From Warburgia ugandensis (taxonomy: Eukaryota; Streptophyta; Magnoliopsida; Canellales; Canellaceae): a stretch of 64,000 nucleotides of DNA. Within the stretch, counting starts at the first letter, position 1. Every line of letters starts with the position of its first letter. The position numbers and the translations under genes were made by a program. The notes beneath the pieces are model-generated. The model did not search any database, had not been told where the DNA came from, and saw only the letters and a list, made by a program, of their open reading frames with translations. Below are positions 48,404 through 59,518 of the stretch, one piece after another. The stretch is taken from NCBI GenBank assembly GCA_035236585.1, contig CP141130.1, forward strand, positions 78,811,944 to 78,875,943, written 5' to 3'.

Positions 48404-48520
48404 GATAAGATGCACCAGGTATCATCCAAACAAGGAGATAGTTCTGTGACTGAGAGTGCAAGGGATGACATCTTACCCCAAGTTGCAGGAGTTGATGATA
48501 ATGGTCAATTGCGCACAAAG
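48404..48520 (+). pseudogene. Possible orphan exon, 39 codons, family unknown
   Basis: A 117-bp phase-0 open segment lies between a pyrimidine-rich acceptor-like ...GTGAACGCAG and a donor-like AAAG/GTAGGC. It reads DKMHQVSSKQGDSSVTESAR and then DDILPQVAGVDDNGQLRTK, a hydrophilic Ser/Asp-rich peptide that looks more like real protein than the surrounding AT-rich DNA. Sequence after 48,521 is T-rich like a plant intron. No neighbouring exons are found, so it may be a captured or decayed gene fragment. I do not recognise a family, and chance is a real alternative. Confidence 0.3.
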
Positions 48521-49400
48521 GTAGGCCAGCTGGTTAGAGAAGTTGTAATATTTTGGGTCTTTGAGCTGTTTTGAGGTCTGTGGACCTTTCTATGTGCTAT
48601 TTTGAGGTTTTATTGTGGACTATCGGGCAAGTATAAAGAGCAAGTGGCATGGGCGTGATTATATAAAGAAACGGTAGTTAAAGGATCAATCGCACAGGTG
48701 AAAATCCGTATAAAAGAGAGGGTTAAAAAGATTTAAAGTATTAGTTGTAATTCAGTGGCTTATGAGGGACAATTAGGAAAGGTGATAAATTGACATTGCT
48801 GGTAATTCGGACCAAAAAAAATTTGGCTGACAGAAAATATACAGAATAATCTCACAAACGTAATCTTAGGAGGAAATGGTGGTTAGACTATTAATTGCAT
48901 GGATATAATTTTGTAAAAAATGTGGTTCTTAATAGCAAGAGAAAAATGAGACGTAATTAATATTGTTCGTCTAATGAATAGTTAAAACCATATTCTGGTA
49001 AAGCACATTTGGAGGCATGAGATAATTCCGCCAGCCAAGATTTCCCGACGGGAGTTATTAACTGCGGAAAGATGTTGGAGGATTTTCTGCTGTGAAGAAA
49101 TTTACTGGCGGAAATAGTTGCCGGAAAAAGTCGTATTTTGTGGTGGCTGCTTCGATGGTCTGATAGGCTAAGAACTAACGTCACTTTCTTTTCTTTTTCT
49201 TTTTCCTTCTCTTTTTCATTTTCCTTTTCTTTTTGATGCAGCAGGCAGCCACACTTGTACTTCACGATCACATCCATCAAGGTGGTCACCATTAATTTCA
49301 CAAAGGATAAAACGTAACAGCCAAATCACTAAAACAAAGGGTGGAAAGCATAATTCCCAAAACAAATGCAACACATGTCCGCAACAAAAGCATAATTCAA
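48521..49400. other. Intergenic DNA with CTTTTT-rich tract
   Basis: A TTTTCTTTTTCC-type tract lies at 49,188-49,233. The 114-codon minus-strand frame at 48,957-49,301 contains its EKE repeat translation and no domain. Confidence 0.35.
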
Positions 49401-49403
49401 GAA

Positions 49404-49474
<71 letters not shown>
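49404..49474. repeat. (ATT)n microsatellite
   Basis: About 23 ATT units, 0.28 kb beyond the 3' end of the lipid-transfer protein gene. Confidence 0.97.
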
Positions 49475-49565
49475 GCAACCAATAAGAGACATCATAGATT
49501 ATTTTTTACTTTTATTCTTGAAAAACATAAATACATAAGAAGCCCATTATACGAAATCGGTACCA

Positions 49566-49571
49566 TTTATT
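49566..49571 (-). terminator. Polyadenylation signal of the nsLTP gene
   Basis: AATAAA on the minus strand lies 179 bp downstream of the stop codon, a usual plant 3' UTR distance. Confidence 0.5.
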
Positions 49572-49749
49572 TGCGTCCAAAAGAGTAAAAGAGAATGGAA
49601 AGGGTACCACTTCACATGCACAACATCATACTAGCTATGCCCATATCAAGCGGGGCAATCTCCTCTCTACTACGACATAGAAACCACCAAGACGAGCAAG
49701 AATGCACGCAGAGAGTCAAATGGCATGGCTTAGCTAAATAAGCTTAAGC

Positions 49750-50103
49750 CTAGCAAGTGCTGGAAGTGTCCAGGCTGAAGCCGAGCTTCACGTTGCACCG
49801 GGATTGCATGTTAGTAGAAACTGTAACATCAACCGAGAGGCCGGGGATGCCCAGCAGCACACTTTTTGTGCAATTACAGGTTTGGTTGAGCCCCATGCCA
49901 GATTCCATGGTGAAGATCGTATTCAAACCAGTACAGCAGGCCACGGGTGGGAGATTCACAAGCCTGTTCAGGAACCCAACGCAGGGCTGGATGTTAGTGC
50001 TCACATTGGTACAGTGAGCTGCTGAAACTGGGCCGAAGTTGCCAAGCAGGAGCAGCGAAACAAGCACGGCCACCACTACCTTGTTCGATGAAACTGATGT
50101 CAT
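49750..50103 (-). CDS. Non-specific lipid-transfer protein, type 1-like
   Basis: This 117-residue secreted protein belongs to the plant nsLTP family, small basic proteins that bind and carry lipids in a hydrophobic tunnel and act at the cell wall and cuticle or in defence. Residues 1-29 are a signal peptide (VVVAVLVSLLLLGNFG core, cleavage near VSA/A). The mature part has the eight-cysteine motif C-X9-C-X14-CC-X18-C-X-C-X24-C-X13-C, with Asn in the CXC triplet, as in type 1. The usual type 1 spacer after CC is 19, so X18 is slightly unusual. The protein stops directly on the eighth Cys and no intron is needed. The ATG follows a TATAAAAG 93 bp upstream. No stop, shift or missing cysteine is seen, so it should be functional. 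It is the only intact conventional gene in the window. Confidence 0.95.
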   Translation of the reverse strand: MTSVSSNKVVVAVLVSLLLLGNFGPVSAAHCTNVSTNIQPCVGFLNRLVNLPPVACCTGLNTIFTMESGMGLNQTCNCTKSVLLGIPGLSVDVTVSTNMQSRCNVKLGFSLDTSSTC

Positions 50104-50195
50104 CTTCTTGTGATTTTCTGTCTCTTTTTCGCTTGTAGAGTTGAGAGAAGTAATAGATACTTGCTCTTGCTTCGTCTGTTAAAGTTATATGGTTT

Positions 50196-50203
50196 CTTTT
50201 ATA
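50196..50203 (-). promoter_or_regulatory. TATA box of the nsLTP gene
   Basis: TATAAAAG on the minus strand, 93 bp before the ATG. This implies a transcript start near 50,170 and a 5' UTR of about 65 nt, normal for plant nsLTP genes. Confidence 0.7.
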
Positions 50204-50209
50204 GAGGGA

Positions 50210-50845
50210 ATGTGTTTCTTCGAGCGACCTCTAGAAGGTGTGATCCGCATGGATGGGACACTGAAGGAACAGCACGAGGTCCTTGCTTAGATTGGGCTAC
50301 TGTTTTGTTAGTATTATATGATTAGTTTTTCAGTTATTATTACTGGTGGTGGAGGCTGGTGGGTTGTGAAGCAACAATGAAAGCTCTCTAATGCTAGTTA
50401 AGGCGCATGCGTGATTCACCATGAAAGGGAACGCCATTTAGAGAGTTCGCTCAATGTACAGGGGGAGTAGATGGACCGTTTGATCTAGACTGTCACCTGA
50501 TATGATGTACCTTGGATCTTTACTAGATCCAAATCATGTTTATTTTTAAGAACTATATATATACATACACATATATATGTGTGTGTATGTATGTATAGGT
50601 TTTTAACGAGCGCTTCGTTAGCTAGATGACTCCTAAATATCAAGATAGGACTTTGACCTAATTGATCTAGAATGGGCTCCACTAAATAGACAGCGCAGAT
50701 CAACCAACGGCTGGTGCCTAACCCTAGGTATAATAATGACATTGAACTGTGCTAGAGCAAATCCTTTGATGCAAAAATAATATGCACTGCATACAGAACA
50801 TTTGTTATTGGAACCGCCGAGCTTAGCACGTGGAGTCACCCAATC
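50210..50845. other. Upstream region of the nsLTP gene
   Basis: This holds the distal promoter. A (TA/TG)n tract is at 50,555-50,597 and a CACGTG G-box at 50,827-50,832. No further coding sequence is recognised; short ORFs here are unsupported. Confidence 0.4.
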
Positions 50846-50847
50846 AT

Positions 50848-51529
50848 AGTTTAAAAACTTATAAACTCAACTCAACTTATAAGTCAGGCAAGTCGGGCTA
50901 ACTCAAAGCCACTTGTACGTGATTCAAATGTACTCAAAAGAGATTTTAAAAAATTACTTATTTGTGCTCGTGGTTTTATTTTATTTGCACACATAAGTTA
51001 TAAGTAAGTTGGTTAGGAAAGGGTTTCAATATTTGTTAGGACTCCTGTTCAAAGAGGAATGCTTGATAGATGCTCCATGTGAGATTGTTTGGATATCACT
51101 TTTTCTGGAAGCTACCTTTGAATGATCAGACTTATTCATGTGATTGCTTGAGTTTTGGAAGATAAAAAAGGATATGGATTGGAAGATTCTAGCATCTAAA
51201 AGGTTACAATTGAAAACAGGTGGATCAAAAACTTTAACAATAGATGGTAATGCTAGAAATCATCCTATCAATATGATGTTTCATCTAGACATCCAATGCT
51301 AGAGAAATCACATGAATGAGTTGGATCAAAGAAAGGTGGGCTCTAGAAAAAGTAGTATCCTAACATTGTCAAATGGAGCATCTATTTGGCATTCCTCTTG
51401 TTTAGATCTTAATTCAAACTAATTTATTTTATTCTGCAACAAGTTGACTCATAAGTGACTTAATTTACTACTAAGTTAAGTAACTCGGATGATTTCTCTA
51501 ATCAACTCACAAGTTTTAGAACTAGAACT
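50848..51529. mobile_element. MITE-like element A with terminal inverted repeats
   Basis: The left end ATAGTTTAAAAACTTATAAA followed by CTCAACTCAACTTATAAGTC is matched in inverted orientation by the right end (revcomp AGTTCTAAAACTTGTGAGTT). The element is about 680 bp without coding capacity. Flanks CCCAATCAT and CCAATTCAT are similar, consistent with an 8-9 bp target-site duplication, hAT- or Mutator-like. Confidence 0.5.
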
Positions 51530-51576
51530 CCAATTCATGGAGACAAGCTGTGTTTTGCCATCATCTATTAATAGGG

Positions 51577-51727
51577 CACTTGTTAGCACATATGTCGATG
51601 TAGCCCAGTGGTTGGGTCAAGGTGCTTCTCCTACAGGGGGTGTGCCTTGAGAATATATATGGAAAGGGCATATATAAACACCTATTTGGGGTGTGATTTC
51701 AAAAAAAGAAAAAATTCCACTTGTTAG
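51577..51727 (+). mobile_element. SINE with perfect 10-bp target-site duplication
   Basis: The body (51,587-51,717) has a polymerase III A-box match TAGCCCAGTGG at 51,601-51,611 and ends in an A-rich tail (CAAAAAAAGAAAAAATTC). CACTTGTTAG flanks it on both sides (51,577-51,586 and 51,718-51,727). The B box is degenerate. The body is about 130 bp, a usual plant SINE length. Confidence 0.75.
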
Positions 51728-51920
51728 AGCTTTTGTGTTCTAATTCCTATCAATTAGGGGCAAAAAACATTAACAACCAAGCATTGTTAGCCTTTATTGA
51801 TCAAGTGGCTTAGATCGGCTATGATCTCACTTGCAAATCAATAAAGTCGCTGATGCGGGATACACATGAACAAATATGTGATTATGGACTTGTTGAACAG
51901 TAAACCCAAGTCATTAGCAG

Positions 51921-52230
51921 CATGGTTTAGAAACTCGAAAACTCAGCTTGATTCATTTGTGGGCAACTAGAAAATAGTAGATTGAAATTTTTAATAATAC
52001 TCTATTCATATTAGGCTATATATAAGACTTTCACTTTACATGCACAAAGGAATGTTAGGCAATTTGTTTAAGATGTTTTGTTATTGTTTTGGAGGTCTTG
52101 GGATCACATCTTAGGAAAACAATGTCTTTTTTATACATCGAGGTCAAGTCAAATGAGCGACTCAAATTTGTTATTGAGTCGAGTAACTAGAACAAATTTA
52201 TTGAGTTGATTTGAGCATTTTAAAACTATA
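51921..52230. mobile_element. MITE-like element B with terminal inverted repeats
   Basis: The left end CATGGTTTAGAAACTCGAAA and the inverted right end (CTATAGTTTTAAAATGCTCA) are related to each other and to element A's termini. It is about 310 bp with no coding capacity. TTAGCA flanks both sides within similar 8-bp sequences (ATTAGCAG and GTTAGCAT). Confidence 0.5.
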
Positions 52231-52311
52231 GTTAGCATACTAAGATTCTAGTGTCATGACTTCCCCTTCTACAAAACTATATCTATGGTGCATGCATCTA
52301 TTTTTAATTGG

Positions 52312-52410
52312 ATATTTTTTTTAAGTAGTAAACTCACATGCATAGTCTCAAACCGTGGCCACCCATTTAAGAGACTTTGTGTGCCACTGCATTAGAGGGC
52401 TTGGGTGCTT
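52312..52410 (-). mobile_element. tRNA-derived SINE candidate
   Basis: On the minus strand TAATGCAGTGGCACAC (A-box-like) is followed by ACGGTTTGAGACTATGC (B-box-like GGTTCGAGAC) and then an A-rich 3' end. The spacing between the boxes is close to tRNA spacing. No target-site duplication was identified. Confidence 0.5.
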
Positions 52411-52477
52411 CAATAATAATAAAAATATCAGCAAGCTAAAACACAAGTAGGACCAACCTTTTTGGATCTCAAGCATT

Positions 52478-52620
52478 CTCTTTTTTTCTTTGGTACAAAG
52501 AAAGAATTACAAAGCAAATAACTCACATGCAAGCTCCTAAATCTAGTCCTGACCAAAAGAAAAAATGATGACTCAAACCTGCAATCAAGGTACTATGGGG
52601 GAGAGGCAAAGGCCGCTAGA
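52478..52620 (-). mobile_element. tRNA-derived SINE candidate, same family as 6.1 kb
   Basis: The minus strand has GCAGGTTTGAGTCATCATTT (B-box-like) and the tail TTTGTAATTCTTTCTTTGTAC, matching the order of blocks in the copy at 6,122-6,265. Confidence 0.5.
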
Positions 52621-53330
52621 CATATAGAAATTTATGAACATCTACTCATTTGGTTGGAAGTAATATGGATGAGAGATATATAAAATCTAAATATTTGGCA
52701 TTGGTGTTTTTGCTGATGAATTACTAGTTGTTGTTGCTTTTTGCTTTTCTAACTGTCACTTTGAAGGCCATAACTAGAGGCCAAGGATTACCAGATGGTT
52801 TGTATATTTCAGTGCATGGCTCAAACCTATCATGGATTACAATGTAGACAGTTTGTATCAAGTGGACCTGCTTGTACTATTGCCCACTTATATTTTACAT
52901 GAATATGCAAGATATGAGAAGTCAACATAATGAGGCATGCCTTTCACTATAAAATTGGCCTCTCTGTAGCTAAATCAACTAATCAATTTGTACAAGGTCT
53001 TCCTAACTATCTAACTCTATATTTATTTTGATCATTAAATGTGGAATGCCAATACACATTTTTTAAGATTTTGTCAATATGCACTTTTTGGTCCCTATAG
53101 TTGTCTACGTATGTAATTACGAGATAAAAGTACAATCTGAGCCTCAATGATTGATGATCAAAACCATTTATTTTGTTGACATACCTTGGATTAATTATCA
53201 ACATAGCCCAAAATACTCTTCACTAGTGATGTTAACATTGATTAACTGAGTTGGGGAGAATGTTTTGTTTCAATTTTTGCAAGTAATCAATTGTAAGGTT
53301 GAAAGCTTTCCCTACTATATCTAGGGGTTT
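52621..53330. other. Intergenic DNA
   Basis: No gene or repeat terminus is recognised. It is AT-rich and leads into the LINE remnant. Confidence 0.35.
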
Positions 53331-55183
53331 CTATTTGTATGGGTGCAGCTAGGAAAAAAAGGACGAGGGAGTGGTAGAAAGAGTTCAAAAGAAAGTGGCA
53401 ACATGGAGGAGTTATTTGTCCATGGGAGGTAGGATTATATTGATTAAAGCCTCATTGGAAAAGTTGCCTATGTACCTTATGTCAATTTACAAAATGTCTG
53501 CTTTAGCCAGGGATATGATGAGAGAATACAGAATCAATTTCTGTAGAATGGCAATATGGACAATAAATAACATTGCTTTCTCAGTTTGCAGGTGTTTGTT
53601 AACATAAAAAAAATTGGGGAGGTCTTGGCATCATAAGAGTGGGGATTTTCAATAATGCATTACTTGCTAAAATGGAATTGGAGGTATGGTGAAAAATGGG
53701 ATAGTAAATGGAGGAAGATTTTGGATTGGAACTACTTGGTGGCCTTCTAGTGCGAAGTCACATAATTTTTCTTCAGTTTGGAGAAAAATCTTGGCTCTTA
53801 CTAAAGTGGTGAAATCTAAATAAAAAAGTTTCATTAGAAATGGAAGACTAACATCTATTTAGTTTGATTGGGCATATGCTTCTTCTCTTGCTCTCCGCTC
53901 CAATAAAATCTTATGTGTTTCTAGAAAAAAGAATGCTAAGTGTTTGAACTTTTGCAGTTTTCTCAAGGAATGATTTCTTGGGATTTGGAGTTGAGGAAAG
54001 ATCCTTTTGAGAGGGAATAGGAAAGGTTCAATAATCTCTTAGCCTTGCTCAATAGTGTTTCTTTATTCCCTGAATACTATTCTTGTTAGCTTTCTTTACT
54101 TACCTCTAAACCTTTCTTTTCTCTTTATTCTATATGGAATTTTAAACCTTCTTCGAGGGTTTTATCCATTGCTTGGATGGCAGCACATAATAGATTTCTA
54201 TTCTCGAAAAATCTGGCTAGAAGGGATGGTCTTTATCCAGTCCATGTTATTTGTGCCATAAAGATTTTGATGGTTCATCCCATATCTTGCTTCTGTGTTC
54301 TTTTTCTCAGCAAGTGCGGGCCCATTTCCCTGGGCTATTTCCATTGGTTTGGGTATGCCCTGCTTTTGTGGCTGATCACTTCTTGAAATGGGCTTCTGTT
54401 ATTTGTCCAAAACTTAAGTGAAAGATGTGGAAAGTGGTGTTTCGTCTCATCCTTTGGCACCTCCAGAAAAAGAAGAACAAGACGTGTTCTACAGAAAAAA
54501 GTTCATCTCATTATAAAGGTTAAGGCAGTTCACTATTTACAAGCCCATGGTTTTAATACGAATTATCCCTTTTCTCAAGTTATGAAAAATTGAAAAATAA
54601 TTGCCTCCTCTGTGAGGAAGAGTAAACCTAAACTTTGTTGGTCTCCTCCTCATGGAAGTTTTAAGGTTAATTTTGATGGCATAAGCTTAGGAATCCGGAT
54701 GTGGCAGGATACATGGGAGTTCTCAGAAATAATGAGGGGAAGAAATTGTTTTAGTTGAAGGGACATTTAAACTTTACTGATTCTTCTGAAGATGAAATTA
54801 TTGCAGTTTTTCAAGCCACAAAAGTTTAGAAAGATAAGTAGTTCTTACTACTTATAGTTGAGTGTAACTCTTCTAACACTATCAAATGGGTTTCGCGAGT
54901 GAAGGATCCACCTTGGTGGTTTCAAGTTTTCATTGACAAGATTTTAAAATCACTTATGGAAAACAAATTCCTTGCACCCATGTGCATAGACGTGTGAATG
55001 AGGTCACAAACACATTGGCTAAAGAAGGGACTAAGCTCAGTGGAAATTTGAATGTCGTTACTCAATTTTTTGATTAATTCAATGTCTTCTTCTTATGCTC
55101 TAGCAATTGGATCTGAAAAAGGCTTATTGAAATTGCAGGAAGTTGTTAAAGTTGTCTCACAACTGATCAATTTTAACTGAGGT
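53331..55183 (+). pseudogene. L1-type LINE C-terminus with RNase H, decayed
   Basis: The plus strand begins in the RT tail (KKVATWRSYLSMGGRIILIK, LEKLPMYLMSIYKM), followed by a zinc-finger-like RVT region (GGLGIIRVGIFNNALLAKME). Near 54,640-55,070 a plant RNase H domain appears in broken frames (SPPHGSFKVNFDG, then RRVNEVTNTLAKEGTKLSG, the usual end of such domains). Many stops and shifts occur. The 3' part is cut at 55,184 by the Copia insertion and probably continues after 61,106. Confidence 0.85.
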
Positions 55184-55188
55184 TTTAG

Positions 55189-55545
55189 TGTTGTGTGATT
55201 TCAAGTTGGTATGAGCAGCACAATATTCACACACACACATAATGAACACAACAATTTTACAAGGTTCAGCCAAGTTTGGCCTACGTCTAGGGGAGGAGGG
55301 CAAGTGTTTCACTATTGAAGAAACCTGTTACAGCCGATGTCATCAACTCTGTCTCTGGATCCTTTTTATAGAGATCAAAGGAAGGCTTGAAGTATTATAC
55401 ATTAACACAAACTCTATCTTGATAGACCTTATCTTCTCATCCTTATCTGATAAGACTCCTTATCAGATTGCTTTCTTCTAACAAACTCCTTTTCTTGGTA
55501 GATATCTTCGAGTGGACTTATCTGTATATGGGGATGGACACATCA
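55189..55545 (-). repeat. 3' LTR of the Copia element
   Basis: 357 bp, aligned throughout to 60,732-61,101 (for example AGGAAGGCTTGAAGTATTAT and CTTATCTTCTCATCCTTATC are shared). Sense-strand ends are TGATG...CAACA. Confidence 0.95.
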
Positions 55546-55569
55546 ATTCTCCCCCTCCATCCCCATGCC

Positions 55570-56070
55570 ATACTCCATTATTTTGAATTCATTCTTGCTA
55601 TGTTTTTACATAGAGTAGCTTCTCATAGGTTACCACTTTTGTTAACATGTCTACAAGATTCTCATTAGTGTGAATCTTTTTCAGTTTTAGCATCTGTTCT
55701 TTTGTTACCTCTCGTATCCAGTGATATCGTATGTCGATGTGCTTTGTGCGTGCATGATATATTGAGTTCTTGCTCAAGTCTAGAGCACTCTGATGTCACA
55801 ATATATTTTGTATTCTTCTTATGTGATATTAAGCTCCTGGAGAAATCACTTTCTCCACAACATTTTCTTGCTTGCTTTAGTTGCAATAATATATTCAGCT
55901 TTTGCTGTCGATAGAGCTACGCACTTCTGCAACTTAGACTGCCAAGATACAGCTCCCCTGCAAAATTAAAAAGAAACCCTGATGTTGATTTTCTTCCATC
56001 AAGATCTCCAACCACATTAGCATTTGTGTATCCTTCTAGGAATATTTATGTACTTCTAAAGCACAAGCAC
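55570..56070 (-). pseudogene. Copia RNase H, frameshifted
   Basis: The minus strand shows DGRKSTSGFLFNFAG and, in another frame, SKLQKCVALSTAKAEYIA, the conserved Copia RNase H blocks. A frameshift lies between them. Confidence 0.85.
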
Positions 56071-56073
56071 AAC

Positions 56074-57078
56074 TTAGGTGTACCCTTCATGTACCGTAAT
56101 ATCCACTTCATAGCTTTCTAATGTTCTTTGCCTGAATTTGATAGAAACCTGCTCACAACACCTACCACATGAGCAACATCTGGCCTTGTGCACACCATCG
56201 CATACATCAAACTTCCAACCACTAATGAGTAAGAAATCATAGCCATTTTGTCTGTTTTCTGTGGTGTTGAGGAACACATCCTTCAATTTGAAATGATTGC
56301 CAAGTGGAGTGCTGACTACCTTATCATTCTCCATGTTGAATCTCTTAATTACTCGTCCAATGTACTTTTCCTGTGACAGCCACAACTTTCTTGCTTTCCT
56401 ATCATGTGTGATCCTCATCCACAAGATCTGCCGAGCTGCTCCTAAGTCCTTCATGTCAAATTACTTAGATAAATCCATCTTCAACCTACTAATTATAGTT
56501 GTATCTAATCCAACTATCAACATATCGTCTACGTAAAGTAGGAGAATGACAAATTTGCCCTAAGGTAATCTCTGTACATACATACATTGATCAGTAACTA
56601 TTCTTTTGAAACCTTGACTCATCATGAATGAGTCAAACTTTTTATACCATTGCCTTGGCATTTGCTTAAGGCCATAAAGGCTTTTCTTCAACTTGCACAC
56701 TAAATGATTCTTCCCTTCAGCTTTGAAGCTCTCTGATTGTTCCATGTATATCTCTTCTTCTAAATCTCTATGCAAAAAGGCTGTTTTTAAATCCATCTGC
56801 TCAAGCTCCAGGTTTTGACTTGCCACCAATCCGAGTATGATCTTGATTGATGTAATCTTCACTACTAGTGAGAAGATTTCGTCAAAGTCAATTCCTTTCA
56901 ACTGCTTGAAGCCTTTAATGACCAATTGTTCTTTGTAGTTGATTGATTCTCCATTACTACCTCTTTTCACCTTGAAGGTCCCTTTATTCTTCAGTGCCCT
57001 TTTCCCCTTGGGAAGTGTCATTAGCTTATATGTTTGATTTTTCTTTAATGAGCTAATTTTCTCTTGCATAGCTTGCAC
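56074..57078 (-). pseudogene. Copia reverse transcriptase
   Basis: The frame at 56,560-57,078 contains MDLKTAFLHRDLEEEIYMEQ and LVCKLKKSLYGLKQMPRQWY. Next, out of that frame, LLYVDDMLIVG at about 56,515-56,545 keeps the catalytic YVDDM box. The 56,074-56,454 frame continues MKDLGAARQILWMRITHDRK and KYIGRVIKRFNMENDKVVST. The N-terminal EAMQEEI-type block is present as MQAMQEKISSLKKNQTYKL. The catalytic motif survives but the polyprotein is broken. Confidence 0.92.
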
Positions 57079-58301
57079 CCATTTTCCCTAGTTTGCATGC
57101 ATCAGGGCTTGCTAAAAACTCTTTGCTCCCCCTCATCAATGAGCATAATGTATTCTGATTCAGGATATTTTTGTGATGGAATTAGAATACATCCTCTTGT
57201 TGACATCTTTGGTTAAACTTCCGCTTCTGGCTAAGGAGTCTATTCAACATTTGATGTTACAACTTCTGCTGGTGCAGAGAGTTGATGCTCCCCCTGCTCA
57301 AGTTGCTCTACCTTAGTTCAACTTTTGGTACCTTCTGAGTCAACTTCTATGGGTGTTGAATATGGTATTAGATCTGGAGTACTAGATCTGTAGCCTTTCC
57401 TGACTTTTCATAGAACTGATTCTCTTGAAACACTACGTCTCTGCTTTGGATGATCCCTCTAATTTCAGGGTCTCCAATTTGTATTCAAATTCTTCATCTT
57501 CATACCTAATGAAGATACACGGTGTAGACTTCAAGTCTAGTTTTTGTCTCATCTCTCTGGATACATGTGCAAATGCTCTACACTCAAATACGCTTAAGTG
57601 TGAATAAGTCACGTTCTTGTTAGTCTACTTCTGTTCTAGAACCTTAAAGTCTAGTGGTGCTTATGGTGATCTGTTGATCAAGTAGCAGGTAGTCTTTATA
57701 GCTTCACCTCAGCATGGCTTAGGTAGCTTAGCCATACTAATTCTTCATTGTGCTATGGGATACATGGAACTGTCTTCTCATGTCGAATGTTGTGCATTGC
57801 ACAATATGCCCTAAACTCTCTTGAGGTATATTCTCCTCCACTTTCTATTTTGAGACACTTTAGTTTCTTTTTAGTTTACCACTCCACCATCATGTGAAAT
57901 CTCTTCAAGCATTCAAATACTTATTCTTTATTGTTTACAAAATATACCTATACCCTCCTAGATACATCGTCTATATAGGATACAAAATATTTGTTCTTGC
58001 GCAGTGACTCCACTTTCATGGGACCACATACATCTAAGTACATCAAACTCAAAGGTTCATTTCTTTTATTACTAGAAGAAGAAAAAGAAACTCTATGTTG
58101 CTTACCAAACAGACAGTAATTACATTGATTAAGAGTTATACATTTGGCTAATTTTATGAGCTGCTTCTTTGCAAGTGTGAACAAACCTTTCTCTCCCATG
58201 TGGCTGAGTCTTTTGTGCCAAAGGTTTGGTGATCCTTCATCCTCCACTACATTAAGACTGTCTCTGATATTATTGTGTAGGTCTTGTACAATGTGCTGCA
58301 T
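57079..58301 (-). pseudogene. Copia integrase
   Basis: The 57,948-58,301 frame has the zinc-binding HHCC region (LWHKRLSHMGEKG ... CNYCLFGKQHRVSF) and the start of the catalytic core (LMYLDVCGPMKVES, YFVSYIDDVSRRV). The remaining core and C-terminus, from about 57,950 down to 57,080, are spread over several frames. Confidence 0.9.
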
Positions 58302-58375
58302 ATGTGCCCTTGCGCTACGATCATCGTGCCTTTCATCAATTTTCAGGTATTATTGCCGAAGTAGTTGGTGTAGCC

Positions 58376-58645
58376 TTATATGTCAAGAGTTGGGACTGAG
58401 ATCAGATTCAGCCATAGTTCATGTATGTGTCGCACCTCCTTTAGTACTACTGTGCGGCCAATATTTGTCTTTATTTGTATATCACTAATTCCAATTATTC
58501 TTGAGGAGCTGTCATTCCCCACCTTTACAGTGCCAAAGTCTCCTTCTTTATAGGTGGTGAAGAAGTCCTTGTGAGGAGCGGCGTGGTAGGAAGCTACTAT
58601 ATCTATCACCCACTATGCTTCATTCTTGGCACATGCAGGCATGAT
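58376..58645 (-). pseudogene. Copia protease, active site altered
   Basis: The sense strand reads WVIDIVASYHAAPHKDFFTT at the position of the Copia protease motif (D-S-G-A-S-H/Y-H). Asp is kept, but Ser-Gly has become Ile-Val, so the active site is probably dead. Typical downstream text (GDFGTVKVGN, LKEVRHIHELWLNLIS) follows. Confidence 0.88.
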
Positions 58646-58699
58646 TCCTCCTATGTAGTGAGCACTGGTATGTCTTGAGCGATGTGACTAGTGTCTCAC

Positions 58700-59518
58700 C
58701 ATTGTCCTCCTTTGGCTTGCTTAATCCCATCTCCCTCTTGAGTTTTCGACAGTCTTTCTTCATGTTACCTAGAATGCCACAGTGGAAGCAATTGAACTGT
58801 CTCCTGGATTGACTTTTTGATCTATTGAGAGTCTCCTATCTCCCCCTTTATCTGCCCTTACTCCTCCCCATGTGCTTGTCTCTCCCAGTGTGCTTATTTT
58901 TTGTTACCAGGACATGTGCCTGGTCTGTGCCGGTTTCTTTCTTTCTGGCCTCCTCATTGAGTAGGGCGTCTTTGACCATACCATGGTCAAGTTTTCTTCT
59001 GGAGCTGAGTTGTTGAGTGAAATTATCAGGGTCTCCCAACTTTCAGGTAGAGAACTTAGTAGTAATAGGGCTTGGCATTCATTCCCTAGTTGTAACACCA
59101 CTGATCCTAACTGATTTACTAGATTTTGAAATTCACTGGTATGTTCAATTATAGTCATTCCGCTCATTAGTTTGAGGTTTACAAGCCTTTTCATCAACAA
59201 GGCCTTGTTTCGAGCATTCTTAGCTTGATATATATTCTCCAACTTTTTTCAGAGAATATAGGCATTTTCTTTTAAAGCCACATGGTGAAATACGTTGTGA
59301 TCAATCCACTATCTAATTTGGCCTATGGTTTTCTTATTCATCTTTATCCGGTCTTTTTCCAAAAACTCCCTTAAGTCTTTTTTCTGATCATATGGTGGGT
59401 CATGGAGATCTTTGTAGTATAGGAGATCCTCCATTCTAGTTCTCCACAGAGTATAATTGGTGGCATTTAATTTTATCACGGTTCCAGCCACAATATTTCT
59501 TGAGTTGGTCTCTTTCAT
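58700..59518 (-). pseudogene. Copia gag
   Basis: It starts at the ATG at 59,518 (MKETNSRNIVAGTVIKLNAT, NYTLWRTRMEDLLYYKDLHD). It continues in a shifted frame with LMKRLVNLKLMSGMTIIEHT and LSSLPESWETLIISLNNSAP, and reaches a zinc knuckle near 58,760-58,800. That knuckle reads CFHCGILGNMKKDC, in which the expected His is Asn. The UBN2-type gag fold is recognisable. Confidence 0.9.

Noticed and set aside
48957-49301. 114-codon ORF with an EKE coiled-coil-like run
   Set aside because: The run comes from a TTTTCTTTTTCC-type tract; the rest has no domain.
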